A stretch of DNA of 64,000 bases from CAZYQW01 sp964649825 (lineage in GTDB: Bacteria > Planctomycetota > B15-G4 > JADJEK01). Both the position numbers and the translations under genes were made by a program. Positions 9,474 through 18,132 of the stretch are shown one piece after another (position 1 is the first letter of the stretch; each line of letters starts with the position of its first letter). The notes beneath the pieces were generated by a model. It was not told the DNA's origin, did no database searches, and was given only the letters and a program-made list of their open reading frames with translations. The stretch is from NCBI GenBank assembly GCA_964649825.1, contig CAZYQW010000084.1, forward strand, positions 123,324-187,323, in the 5' to 3' direction.

Positions 9474-10583
9474 GTGAACGTGGGCTTTCTCTCCTCTTCC
9501 AAGGAGCTGGTTCGGCTGACGCGCCTGCGTCGTGAGCTCGAGTCCGAGCCACGCCCGCACGGGATCGCCGAGCTGGCCCGCGCCTATCTCGCGCTGGGAG
9601 AGAACGAGGTCGCGCAAGAGGTGATCGACTTCGGCCGCACCACGTTTCCGGAGTCCGATGACTTGAAGAGGGTCGCCTCGCTGGTGACGGCCGAGGCGGC
9701 GAAGGCGCGCCTCTCCGACGCAAAGGAAGCGGCGCGCCACAATCCGACCGTGCAGTCGTGGCTCGAGCTCGCGGACGTCTACAAGTCGATGGACCGGATC
9801 GACCTCTGCACCGCGACGCTGCGCGAGGCGCTCGAGAGGTTCGGCGACAACGGCACGGTGCTCACCCAGCTCGGAGAGATTCGTCTGCAGCGTTTCATGG
9901 AGACGATCGCGTCGACGGATGCGCTCGCCGCCGAGAGCCTGCTGCGGCGTGCCCTGGAGATCGACCCCGAGGCGCTGAAGCCGCGCTACCTCCTCGCCGA
10001 ACTCTGTTTCCGCGTCGGAGCGTTCGATCGTTCGCGCACGCTCGTGGAGCAGCTCCTTCAGATCTCGCCGCAGCACGAGCGCGGCCGTGAGCTCGCGAAC
10101 CAGCTCGTCGACGTCGACCGATCGATGGAGAACGACAAGCTCGACTTCTACTCCCTGCTGATGATCGTCGAGGAGCGGATGTCCCTGAACGCCACGGGCG
10201 GCGCCGGTGCGGGCGGAGAGACTGGACGAGACTCGAGCCGGTCTGCCGGACTCTCCGCACCCGACGATGAGTTCCTGCGCATCTCGCGGTCCTTGGGCGC
10301 CGGCGTGACGATGCTGATCGACTCCGATGGTCCCGAATGGGGCACGGCCGACGACAAGCAGACGGCAGACTCGGTGCGTTCCCTCTCATCGGTGATGAAC
10401 CGTGCCGCGCGCGGCATGGAACTCGGCGTCCCGGCCCGCGTCGTCGTCGAAGGGTCGGACGGCGCGCTGGTCCTCGAGCAGAAGAGGAACCTCACCTTCG
10501 CGCTCGTGCTTCCCGGCGCGGCGCGGGTGGACGCCGCGGCCGTCGCGGCCCGCGACGCCCTGGAACGTTTGGTGAGAGACTGA
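9474..10583 (+). CDS. TPR protein with C-terminal roadblock-like domain
   Basis: 369 residues. Residues 1-215 are TPR-like helical repeats (ELARAYLALGENEVAQEV; WLELADVYKSMDRIDLC; LLRRALEIDPEALKPRYLLAEL). After a Gly/Ser linker (about 230-260) the C-terminal 110 residues (RSLGAGVTMLIDSDG ... ALVLEQKRNLTFALVLPG) have the alternating strand-helix look of a Roadblock/LC7 domain; that part of the call is an inference. GTG 9474 is preceded by GGCGAGG. It sits 58 bases after the DUF4388 gene and 3 bases before a stand-alone roadblock gene, so it probably belongs to a GTPase-regulating complex. Confidence 0.7.
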   Translation: MNVGFLSSSKELVRLTRLRRELESEPRPHGIAELARAYLALGENEVAQEVIDFGRTTFPESDDLKRVASLVTAEAAKARLSDAKEAARHNPTVQSWLELADVYKSMDRIDLCTATLREALERFGDNGTVLTQLGEIRLQRFMETIASTDALAAESLLRRALEIDPEALKPRYLLAELCFRVGAFDRSRTLVEQLLQISPQHERGRELANQLVDVDRSMENDKLDFYSLLMIVEERMSLNATGGAGAGGETGRDSSRSAGLSAPDDEFLRISRSLGAGVTMLIDSDGPEWGTADDKQTADSVRSLSSVMNRAARGMELGVPARVVVEGSDGALVLEQKRNLTFALVLPGAARVDAAAVAARDALERLVRD

Positions 10584-10586
10584 ACG

Positions 10587-10946
10587 ATGATGGAGGTGAT
10601 TCGCGAGCTGAAGGGCCGAGTGGGTGTGCGTGGCGCGCTCGTCATGGCCGCCGACGGCGTGGTCGTCGCGTCGGAGCTGTGCGACGGGCTCGACGAGAAC
10701 ACCGTCGCCGCGCTGGCGTCTCCGGCGATCACCGAGGCGCTGCGCGTCGCGGCGACGGTGAAGATCGGTGACGCGCGCCGCGTGGTGCTGACGGCAGGGT
10801 TCGGCAGGCTCGTGTTCGTCCCGTTCGAAGGGTTGATCCTCGTGGTCGTGACCGAGCCCTCCATGGACCTCGAGCTCACGCTGCTCGAGATCGCAGGTCC
10901 CGCCCAGAGGATCCGAGAACTCTCGAAGCTCGACTCCCCGATGTGA
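10587..10946 (+). CDS. Roadblock/LC7 domain protein
   Basis: 119 residues, the size of a single Roadblock/LC7 fold. It begins with a helix (MMEVIRELKGRVGVRGALVM), then strand ADGVVVASEL, helix ENTVAALASPAITEALRVAA, strands GDARRVVLTAGFGRLVFVPF and LILVVVTEP, and a last helix. Roadblock proteins such as MglB dimerise and act on Ras-like GTPases. It starts 3 bases after the TPR-roadblock gene, indicating translational coupling, and an MglA-like GTPase gene follows after 58 bases. Confidence 0.82.
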   Translation: MMEVIRELKGRVGVRGALVMAADGVVVASELCDGLDENTVAALASPAITEALRVAATVKIGDARRVVLTAGFGRLVFVPFEGLILVVVTEPSMDLELTLLEIAGPAQRIRELSKLDSPM

Positions 10947-11004
10947 GAACAACGCGATCGATCGCGCGCAGTGAAGAGCTCGCGAGCGACGGGAAGGATG
11001 ACAA

Positions 11005-12198
11005 ATGGTTCAAATCAACTTCGCGCGCAAGGAGATCAACTGCAAGCTCGTGTACTACGGGCCGGGGTTGTCGGGCAAGACGACGAACCTCGAGAAGGTC
11101 CACGAGCGCACTCCGGACGCGAACAAGGGCGAACTGACCTCGATTTCGACGGACGGCGATCGCACGCTCTTCTTCGACTTCATGCCGCTCGACCTCGGCG
11201 AGATCGCCGGGATGAAGACGAAGTTCCACCTCTACACCGTCCCCGGCCAGGTCTACTACAACTCGACGCGCAAACTGGTGCTGCTTGGTGCCGACGGCGT
11301 GATCTTCGTGGCCGATTCGTCGGCGTCGAAGATGGACGAGAACCTCGAGTCGCTGCAGAACCTGCGCGAGAACCTCGCGGAGATGGGGAAGGACTGGAGC
11401 AAGTTCCCGATCGTCCTGCAGTGGAACAAGCGTGACGTCGAGGACGCGTTGCCGGTCGAGGAGCTCCACAAGAAGCTGAACCCGATCGGGGCGCCGGCGT
11501 TCGAAGGCATCGCGTACAAGGGCGAGGGCGTGTTCCAGACGCTGAAGGCGCTCTCCGCGCGCGTGCTCGCCAACATCAACTCGACCGACAGCGCTCCGGT
11601 TCCCGTGCCCGAGCAGAACGCGGTCGTCGGTGCGGCCGACGCACCGGCGTCGAGGAAGTCGGCCGAGGCCGAGACGTCCGCGTCCGGGACCCCGGCACCG
11701 ATGAAGATCGAACGGAACGAAGTCCCCGTCGCGGGGGCGAGCCCGGCTCCCATGAAGTCGGCGCCGGCACCGAAGTCGCCGCCGCCTGCCCCGCGAAAGG
11801 CGCCGGCGGAACGGCCGCAGGTTGCTACGAACCCGCTCGAGGAGATCGGATCGATCGCCGCGTCCCGCCGGTCCCCCGGCGGGGGCGGCAAGTCGGCGCC
11901 GCCGTCGAAGCGTGCGCCCACCGGCGGCGCCGCGGTCGCCGAGAAGCGTCCCGCGGTCGCCGAGAAAGAGACCGGGCCGGAGGCCATGGCCTCGCAGATG
12001 CAGAGAAGAGCCGCCACGGCCGGCCGGATGGCGTCCAGCGGGAGCGTCCAGCGTGAAGTGAGGGTGGTCGGAAGCCCCTCCAACGGCTCGTCGCGACGGC
12101 GCAGAGACAACTCCAAGGCGATCGGTTTGGCGTGTGGCATCGGCGTCGCGGCGTTGGCCGCGGCCGCCGCCTACTACTACTTCTTCTTCATGCAGTAG
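11005..12198 (+). CDS. MglA-like small GTPase with long tail and C-terminal membrane anchor
   Basis: 397 residues, about twice the length of Myxococcus MglA. Residues 1-195 are a full MglA-type GTPase: P-loop GPGLSGKTTNL near residue 18, TDGDRTLFFDF switch region, YTVPGQVYYNSTRKL in place of the DxxG motif, and WNKRD for guanine recognition. Residues 196-370 form a low-complexity Pro/Ala/Lys/Ser tail. The last 27 residues (371-397) are a hydrophobic helix of Gly/Ala with an aromatic cluster (AYYYFFFMQ), suggesting a tail anchor. MglA proteins set cell polarity, but usually cycle between cytosol and pole, so a membrane-tethered form is unusual. The ribosome binding site GGGAAGGA precedes ATG 11005. 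Flanked by roadblock genes, its probable regulators. Confidence 0.88.
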   Translation: MVQINFARKEINCKLVYYGPGLSGKTTNLEKVHERTPDANKGELTSISTDGDRTLFFDFMPLDLGEIAGMKTKFHLYTVPGQVYYNSTRKLVLLGADGVIFVADSSASKMDENLESLQNLRENLAEMGKDWSKFPIVLQWNKRDVEDALPVEELHKKLNPIGAPAFEGIAYKGEGVFQTLKALSARVLANINSTDSAPVPVPEQNAVVGAADAPASRKSAEAETSASGTPAPMKIERNEVPVAGASPAPMKSAPAPKSPPPAPRKAPAERPQVATNPLEEIGSIAASRRSPGGGGKSAPPSKRAPTGGAAVAEKRPAVAEKETGPEAMASQMQRRAATAGRMASSGSVQREVRVVGSPSNGSSRRRRDNSKAIGLACGIGVAALAAAAAYYYFFFMQ

Positions 12199-12216
12199 GA
12201 AGGAAGGAACGACACC

Positions 12217-12810
12217 ATGACCTCCGATGCCTCTCTGCGCGAAAACCGCCTGGTCTTCTACCAGGAGCACATGGTCCAGCTCGATCGCATCCTGGACGAG
12301 TTCCTGCGCAAGGCAGGGGCGCGATCGGCTTACTTGATCGACAAGGACGGCCACCTCATCACGACCTGCGGGCCGCCGGGCGACTTCGACGCGGATACGA
12401 TCTCGGCGCTCGTGGCCGGCGCGTTCGCGGCGACGAAGCAGATGGCGAAGCTGCTCGGCGAGCAGGAGTTCTCCGCGCTCTTCCATCAGGGAGAGCGCGA
12501 CAACATCCAGCTCTCCTTGGTCGGCGAACGTGCAATCCTGACCGTGCTGTTCGACGATTCGACGACGCTCGGAATGGTGCGTCTCTACGTGTCCGAGACG
12601 GTGCGCCGCCTCAGCGAGGTCTTCACGCGCGCGCTCGCGGCGGGACCGGGCGAGAACGCCCCCTCCATCGATCCGCAGTACGGCGACTCGGCGCAGCAGA
12701 CCCTCGACGACTTCTTCGCCAGCTCCGAGGTGATCCCGGAGAAGAAAGGCCGCTCGGAGAAGAAGCGACCCTCGGCGGGTGACGGCTCGAAGCCGGACGG
12801 GCAGGGCTGA
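12217..12810 (+). CDS. MglB-like Roadblock/LC7 protein
   Basis: 197 residues. Residues about 20-145 are a roadblock domain (LDRILDEFLRKAGARSAYLIDKDG, then a helix ADTISALVAGAFAATKQMA and strands NIQLSLVGERAILTVLFDDS), followed by a helix and a charged disordered tail rich in Lys, Ser and Gly. MglB-type proteins act as GTPase-activating or nucleotide-exchange partners of MglA. It lies 18 bases after the MglA-like gene with a strong GGAAGGAAGG upstream, so the two are very likely cotranslated. It ends the plus-strand cluster; the next gene is convergent. Confidence 0.83.
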   Translation: MTSDASLRENRLVFYQEHMVQLDRILDEFLRKAGARSAYLIDKDGHLITTCGPPGDFDADTISALVAGAFAATKQMAKLLGEQEFSALFHQGERDNIQLSLVGERAILTVLFDDSTTLGMVRLYVSETVRRLSEVFTRALAAGPGENAPSIDPQYGDSAQQTLDDFFASSEVIPEKKGRSEKKRPSAGDGSKPDGQG

Positions 12811-12888
12811 GGTCGCTCGTGCGGCCCGCGGTCGGGTGTTCTTCGACCGCGGCGACCCGATCACCCTCCCGGCGGGTCCGGCTCGGCG

Positions 12889-15800
12889 CTACTTCAACAC
12901 CACCGTCGTCGTCGTCGGCTGGCTGCCGTGCGAGACCTCGACGGTGACGCTGGCGCCGCCGGCGCTCACGCGTGCGGTGTAGAACCCGGCCGCGACCGGG
13001 CCGAGCGGGTAGACGCCCGGTCCCGACTTCGTGCTGGCCTTCCCGAAGATCTCGTCGATCGTGATGAACGCGGAGAGTTCCAGACCGGATCCGTCGAACA
13101 GCGCCACGTTGGCGCCGATGATCGGCTCGCCCGAGGCGCCGACGACTTCGAGCGAGAGCGGGGCGCCCGGCTCGAGGATCAGGTCGCGCTCGGTCTCCTC
13201 GTTGGCGCGGACCGGGACCCCGGTGACGTAGCCCGGCGCGAGTCCGTCCGCCTTCGCGACGATCGTATAGGTTCCGGTCTGGAGACCGTCGGCCCGGAAC
13301 CGTCCGCTCTCGTCCGAGAAGATCTCGCCGAACGGTGATCGAGCCGCGTCGCCGGCGCCGAGGAAGAAGATCGAGGCCCCGTCGACCTTCTCGCCGTCCC
13401 TGCGCGTGACCATGCCGGCGACGGAGCCGCCCGGGTCGAGCTCGAAGTCCACGCCGTCCGCGTTCGCGTCGTCGCGGATCGACACGAGCCGCGGCTCGGA
13501 GCGCGCGTAGGTACCGCCGCCGATGCCGAAGAACGCCGGACCTCCCGCCACGACGTGGTAGCTCCCGGCGGGAAGGCCGCGGACCCGGTAGCGGCCGTCG
13601 GAGTCCGCGAACACCTCGGCCATGCGGCGGGCCCCCGCCGCCTCGTACATCACGTCGACCTTCACGCCCTCGTCCAGTGCGTCGACCGAGACGCGCGCTC
13701 CGCCGATCGGTCGGCCCGTGTCGCGCGCCGCGACGCGGCCCGCGATCCCGGTGGCGCGGATCTCGAAGTCCTTCTCGAACTCCTCGAGCTGCTCCGGAAT
13801 GGCGAACGCGAACGATTGGCGCGTGGCGTCCGAGAACGACGAGACCAACTGCACGGTCACCGACCAGAGCCCCGGTGCGAGCCCGTCGATCTCGTACTCG
13901 CCGGCCGCGTTCGCGGTCGCCATCCGGATGCGTCCAAGCAGGTCATCCGAGCCGTCGTCGTCGGGCGTGAACGTCAGGATGGCTCCGCCGAGCGGGGCGT
14001 TCCCTTCGCGAACCTCGCCGAAGAGATGGACGCCGCCTTCGGTGCTCGTCGCGAGGAAGTCGAGCACGACGGTCGCGCCCGGATCGAGCCGCACGTTCCG
14101 GTTCTCGATGCCGTCGAGCATCGACCCGAGCGGGTCGTCGAGATCGAAGCCGAGCTGATTCATCTTCGTGACGACGTACGAGCCCGCGCCGAGTCCGGTG
14201 ATCGCGTACTCGCCGGCCGCGTCGGTCGTCGCCATCGCGAACTCGAAGCCGGTCGGCCGCTTCGCGACCAGCATGGCGCCCTCGACCGCGGTGCCGTCGA
14301 CGTCCCGGACCGAACCGCGGATCGTCGCGCCGGGGGAGAGGGCGATGACGACGTCCTCGAGGCGTTGCTGATCGATCAGCGTGATCGGCGCGCTCGCTCC
14401 GGTCGCGTATCCCTCCGCGTCGGCGGTCAGGGTGTAGCGACCGCCGGGGAGCTGCGCGAGCTCGAAACTCCCCTGGGCGTCGGCGCGGGCCGCGGACGTC
14501 GTCGACAGCGGGTCGGGCTTCAGGCGCGCGAGGCCGGATCGCGACGACACTCGCGCGCCGGGGATCGGCATCCCGGTGTCCGCCGCGACGACTCGGCCGC
14601 GGATCGCGGACTCGGGCGGCAGCATGAAGATGACGCCGCGGGTCGTCTCGCCGCTCTTCACCTCGATGTCTGGACGCACGCCGCGCGCGTGCTCCTCGGC
14701 GAGCACCTCGACCGTGTACGTGCCGGGCGTGATCCGGTCGAGGCGGAACGTCCCGTCCTCCGCGAGCACGGTCTTCGAGCGCGGGGGAATGAACGCCTTC
14801 GCTTGCATCATCGACGAGAGATCGAACGGCGTCGTGGCGGCGATCGAGAACCGGGAGAGCGGCTCGCCGTCCACCAGGGAGAGGACGATCCCCTCGATCG
14901 CGCCGCGGCGCTCCAGTACGACTTCGACGTCGTCGCTCCCGACGGCGACGCGCGAGCGGCTCCCGATCGCGTGGTCCGGCGACGTCGCGGTGACGTCGAA
15001 CTCGCCGGGCGGCAGCAGCGGGGAAGCGAACCGTCCGGCCTCATCGCAGCGAGTGCGGAAGCCGCCCAGCTCGTCCGCCGCGTCGGGCTCGAGCGTGAGC
15101 CCGCCGACGCCGAAGAACGAGCCGCGGAAGAAGCCGACCTCGGCGTGCGGCACGGCCCCGCCGAGGTCGTCGACCACGCGCCCCGAGATCGACGCTCCCG
15201 CTCCCAGCTCGATCGGCTCCGCGAGGTCGAGGCCGCCGTCGGGAACGACGACGCGCGAGCGCCGCGCCTCCGCGAAGCCCGGCGCGCCCGCGCGCAGGTT
15301 GTACTCGCCGGGCTCGAGGCCGCCCGCCACGAAGCGTCCGTCCGGCCCCGTCGTGGCGCGCACGTCCGACGTCGCGAGACGGTTCATGCGGGCGCCGTCG
15401 AAGCGCAGCTCGGAGGGGCGCAGGATGACCTCGGCTCCTGCGACCGGCGTGCCGTTGCCGACGACGGCGCCGCTCACCGCGACCCCCTCGGCGGACACGA
15501 GATCGACGGTCACGGTCCGCGCGGCCGCGACGCGGATGCCGTGGAACACGCTGAGACGGCGCGGAGGCTTCGCGACGATCGTGAAGTCGACGTCGGCGGG
15601 GACGGACGGCACGCGGAAACGGCCGGCTCCGTCGGTCTTCGTCCGCGCGGCGTGATGGAGCGGGCGGCTCGAGAACGCGAACATCATGTCGACCGAGGTC
15701 TCGATCTCGACGACGACGTCGGGGAGCCCGGCGCCCGCCGCATCGGTGACGCGACCTTCGACGACGCCGGCCGGCCGCACGCGGATCACCGGCGCCTCGT

Positions 15801-16329
15801 GGACGCGGGAGCCATCGAGGAACACCGGCGCGACGGGCGTCAGGTGTGGGTCGAGGACGGTGACGTAGCCCTCGCACGTGCGGCCCTCGATGCGATAGCG
15901 GCCCTCGGCGTCGGTCGGCGTCACCGACGCACCGGCCGGCGCGAAGACGGGGTCGGCATGGTGCGCCGGCCAGCTCAGGTCGGCCGCGAGCGGACGCTCG
16001 ACGAGCGGGGGCGGATCCGGGCGAAGGGCGACGGAGACGCCCGCGACGGGCGTGCCGGTCACGCTGTGCTCGATCCGACCGACGACGAACGACATCGACT
16101 CGGGTGGATGCTGGACCCGGTCCGGCTCGGCTCGCGCGTCCACGGGACGGCCGGATCCTCCCGAGGTGTCGGCCGGCTCCGGCGTCGACTCGTCGACCTC
16201 GGCGGGGCGTGCGTTCATCGATTCGAGCCCGACCTCGACGGCCGATGGAGAGCCGCCGCGCGTCACGACCCAGACGGCGAGCGCACCGGCCGGAACGAGG
16301 AGCAGGAGGAGCCAAGGGTGCTTGCGCAT
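12889..16329 (-). CDS. Large exported protein of carboxypeptidase-regulatory-like (CnaB-type) repeats
   Basis: 1146 residues. An N-terminal hydrophobic segment (WLLLLLVPAGALAVWVV) acts as signal or anchor. An acidic Pro/Ser spacer follows, then about a dozen beta-sandwich repeats with the motif series GRV.D..G.P..GA.V and G.Y.I.GL..G.Y.V (examples: GVVEGRVTDAAGAGLPDVVV, GRYRVRGLPAGSYHVVAGG). Such carboxypeptidase D regulatory-like or CnaB-type folds build rod-like surface proteins; no catalytic or LPXTG-like motif is visible. GGAG precedes ATG 16329 by 9 bases. It is convergent with the roadblock gene. Role beyond a structural or adhesive surface protein is not evident. Confidence 0.8.
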   Translation of the reverse strand: MRKHPWLLLLLVPAGALAVWVVTRGGSPSAVEVGLESMNARPAEVDESTPEPADTSGGSGRPVDARAEPDRVQHPPESMSFVVGRIEHSVTGTPVAGVSVALRPDPPPLVERPLAADLSWPAHHADPVFAPAGASVTPTDAEGRYRIEGRTCEGYVTVLDPHLTPVAPVFLDGSRVHEAPVIRVRPAGVVEGRVTDAAGAGLPDVVVEIETSVDMMFAFSSRPLHHAARTKTDGAGRFRVPSVPADVDFTIVAKPPRRLSVFHGIRVAAARTVTVDLVSAEGVAVSGAVVGNGTPVAGAEVILRPSELRFDGARMNRLATSDVRATTGPDGRFVAGGLEPGEYNLRAGAPGFAEARRSRVVVPDGGLDLAEPIELGAGASISGRVVDDLGGAVPHAEVGFFRGSFFGVGGLTLEPDAADELGGFRTRCDEAGRFASPLLPPGEFDVTATSPDHAIGSRSRVAVGSDDVEVVLERRGAIEGIVLSLVDGEPLSRFSIAATTPFDLSSMMQAKAFIPPRSKTVLAEDGTFRLDRITPGTYTVEVLAEEHARGVRPDIEVKSGETTRGVIFMLPPESAIRGRVVAADTGMPIPGARVSSRSGLARLKPDPLSTTSAARADAQGSFELAQLPGGRYTLTADAEGYATGASAPITLIDQQRLEDVVIALSPGATIRGSVRDVDGTAVEGAMLVAKRPTGFEFAMATTDAAGEYAITGLGAGSYVVTKMNQLGFDLDDPLGSMLDGIENRNVRLDPGATVVLDFLATSTEGGVHLFGEVREGNAPLGGAILTFTPDDDGSDDLLGRIRMATANAAGEYEIDGLAPGLWSVTVQLVSSFSDATRQSFAFAIPEQLEEFEKDFEIRATGIAGRVAARDTGRPIGGARVSVDALDEGVKVDVMYEAAGARRMAEVFADSDGRYRVRGLPAGSYHVVAGGPAFFGIGGGTYARSEPRLVSIRDDANADGVDFELDPGGSVAGMVTRRDGEKVDGASIFFLGAGDAARSPFGEIFSDESGRFRADGLQTGTYTIVAKADGLAPGYVTGVPVRANEETERDLILEPGAPLSLEVVGASGEPIIGANVALFDGSGLELSAFITIDEIFGKASTKSGPGVYPLGPVAAGFYTARVSAGGASVTVEVSHGSQPTTTTVVLK

Positions 16330-16528
16330 GCGGTGATCTCCGGTCCCATCGAGAAGGAAGCGCCGAGAAGCAAGCGCCCGAGACGCAGACCCTGACGAAG
16401 CAATCGCCGTACCCTGGTCGACGGGCTGGTCCTGGTGCCTTGCGGGGTCCGCGTCCCGAGGAACGCGCGTCCGCGCGCGAACGGGGCGGCATCGCCTCGG
16501 GTGCGGTGTGCCGATCGGGCACGCGCCG

Positions 16529-17686
16529 TCAGGGGACCTTCAGCCGGTAGGTCTGTCGCACCCACGTGTCCCACTCGGTCTGGAAACCGACGACGGTCAT
16601 GCCGTAGACGTCGCGGAGCGCGTCGCGGAGGTCGACGTCCTGTTTCAACGCCTGGATCAACTGGCGCAGCTTCTCTGGACCGCGCGCGATCAGGAAGTCG
16701 ACGAACGACCAGGCGAACAGGTGCTCCTCGCGGTCGAGGAGGTCGGCCCGTTTGTCCTTCACGTCGGCGAGGGAGATCGTCTCTCCTGCGAGCACGAGCT
16801 TCTTGACGATCGGCTCCCAGTTCTCGTCCGGCATGTCCTCCTCGCTCTGCTCGGTGTTGCACGTGTTGCCGGCGCGTCCGAAGCGACGCATCTCGCAGAC
16901 GTGCGCGAGCCCTTCCTCGAGCCAGCCCGCGCGCTCGACGAGCCAGACCTTCATGAAGTAGACGCCGAGGAGCTGGTGCGACATGTGGTGATCGACGTGC
17001 TGGTGGAACGCTCCGTCCGTCTTGAAGACCGTCTTGTCGCGCCACGTGACGAAGATCGATGGATCGCCGACCGCGCGCCCGGCGCGATCGGTCGGGCACT
17101 GCGCGTAGTCGTTCGCGGCCTTCACCAGCGTGCGCAGGTCGTCGAGGAGGAAGACCTGATGCTTGGTGTTGCGGACGTTCTCGTCCGTGTAGCCGATCAG
17201 GTTCTGAAGCCACGCGTACAGGTCCTCGAGGCGCGCGGCATAGAGGTGAGCCGCCTCGTGCATCGAGTATCGGACCCGGTCGTCGGTGTTGACGCGCGGG
17301 AGCCCGAACACGAGTCGAAAGTGCTCGGTCTCGATGTGGATGAATCCGTTGCGGGGACGGAGGTTCGCGTCGATCGCCGCGTTCTCCTGCATCCACGCGG
17401 TGACTGGAGCGGCGAGTGCGGCGAACTCCGCTTCGGCGGCGGCGGCCTTGCTCGGCGCGAGGCATCGTTGGCACGGCACGAACGGAAGCGCCTTCCCTTG
17501 GGGATCGCGCTCGATCCTCCACGAGCAGAGCTTCACGTTCGACTCGAGGGCGATGAGCGGCGGATCGACGAGCTCGTTCGCGATCTTCCCCGTCGTCCCG
17601 CATCGACCGCACAAGCGATCCTCCTCCGCGGTCGCGGTCGAGCCGACGAGGTGAAGCGACAGTAGAGCGACGAGAACAGGGCGCAT
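16529..17686 (-). CDS. Exported peptidase-MA-like protein with degenerate zinc motif
   Basis: 385 residues from ATG 17686, with signal peptide MRPVLVALLSLHLVGSTATA. An N-terminal CGRCGTTGK and CQRC pair look like a small zinc knuckle of DnaJ type. The C-terminal half resembles gluzincin peptidase-MA-like proteins: HHMSH stands where HExxH is expected, and WLEEGLAHVCE supplies the usual downstream Glu. The catalytic Glu is replaced by His, so it may be an inactive or altered metallopeptidase. A separate HEAAH in YSMHEAAHLYAARLE lies earlier, at the start of the domain. The start is fixed by GGGAG 7 bases upstream and by the signal peptide. Confidence 0.6.
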   Translation of the reverse strand: MRPVLVALLSLHLVGSTATAEEDRLCGRCGTTGKIANELVDPPLIALESNVKLCSWRIERDPQGKALPFVPCQRCLAPSKAAAAEAEFAALAAPVTAWMQENAAIDANLRPRNGFIHIETEHFRLVFGLPRVNTDDRVRYSMHEAAHLYAARLEDLYAWLQNLIGYTDENVRNTKHQVFLLDDLRTLVKAANDYAQCPTDRAGRAVGDPSIFVTWRDKTVFKTDGAFHQHVDHHMSHQLLGVYFMKVWLVERAGWLEEGLAHVCEMRRFGRAGNTCNTEQSEEDMPDENWEPIVKKLVLAGETISLADVKDKRADLLDREEHLFAWSFVDFLIARGPEKLRQLIQALKQDVDLRDALRDVYGMTVVGFQTEWDTWVRQTYRLKVP

Positions 17687-17701
17687 CGGGAGACTCCCGA
17701 T
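17685..17701. promoter_or_regulatory. Inverted repeat over ribosome binding site and start codon of the 16.5-17.7 kb gene
   Basis: ATCGGGAG, one base, then CTCCCGAT: a perfect 8-base inverted repeat that includes the GGGAG ribosome binding site and part of the minus-strand start codon. In mRNA it could only form a tight hairpin by opening inner pairs, so it may equally be a protein-binding operator or chance. Confidence 0.3.
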
Positions 17702-18132
17702 AGGTGTGGAGGAACGAGCCCAGTCGCTCCCTTTTTTATCATGAACGCCCGGCTTCGCGGTCGCGCAACCGGAGTCCACTCGGCGAGTTCGAACGAACCC
17801 GCGGCGAGCCGAGAAGCCGGTGCGGGAATTCGGGAACATCGGCGGGGTCTGCTGCGTCCCACGGGCGCTGACAAGAAGAAGCGAATCCGTCTCGACCGAC
17901 GGAGCTTGTCCACAAGAGAGACAATTAGCGGGGCTCCCACCCTTGAAACGGCCGGACGAACGGTCGTCCGGTCTTTCGTGTTGGGCAGGTCAGGTGTGGG
18001 GACTCCGACCGCGGTCGTACGCTCGTTCTCGCTCTCTGGAGCGTGCGGCAACATGCGGTAAGGAGGGTGACCGGACTCGGGGTTCGGGCGCCCTTCTTCT
18101 TTTGTCGGGGCCGCACCTTCGGAAGCGTCGTC
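17702..18132. other. Gene-free stretch with hairpin 17952-17971
   Basis: No convincing gene was found in these 431 bases between two minus-strand genes. CCGGACGA, a four-base loop and TCGTCCGG (17952-17971) form a perfect 8-pair stem, followed on the plus strand by TCTTTCGTGTT and on the minus strand by GTTTC. It could terminate transcription from the CPBP gene. A relatively AT-rich patch (ACAATTAG near 17921) and a T/C-rich run (TTCTTCTTTT, 18094-18103) also stand out. Short open frames here have poor codon use and were not called. Confidence 0.35.

Noticed and set aside
13555..16395. 946-codon open frame on the plus strand
   Set aside because: Antisense shadow of the repeat-domain surface protein; composition is Arg/Ala-dominated and no family is recognisable.
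17225..17275. HEAAH as the catalytic zinc motif of the peptidase-MA-like protein
   Set aside because: It lies in the first helix, far from the WLEEGLAH third-ligand motif; HHMSH has the correct spacing.
17880..18130. SRP or 6S RNA gene
   Set aside because: A hairpin and GGTCAGGT-like text were seen, but no conserved SRP domain IV loop or 6S bubble.
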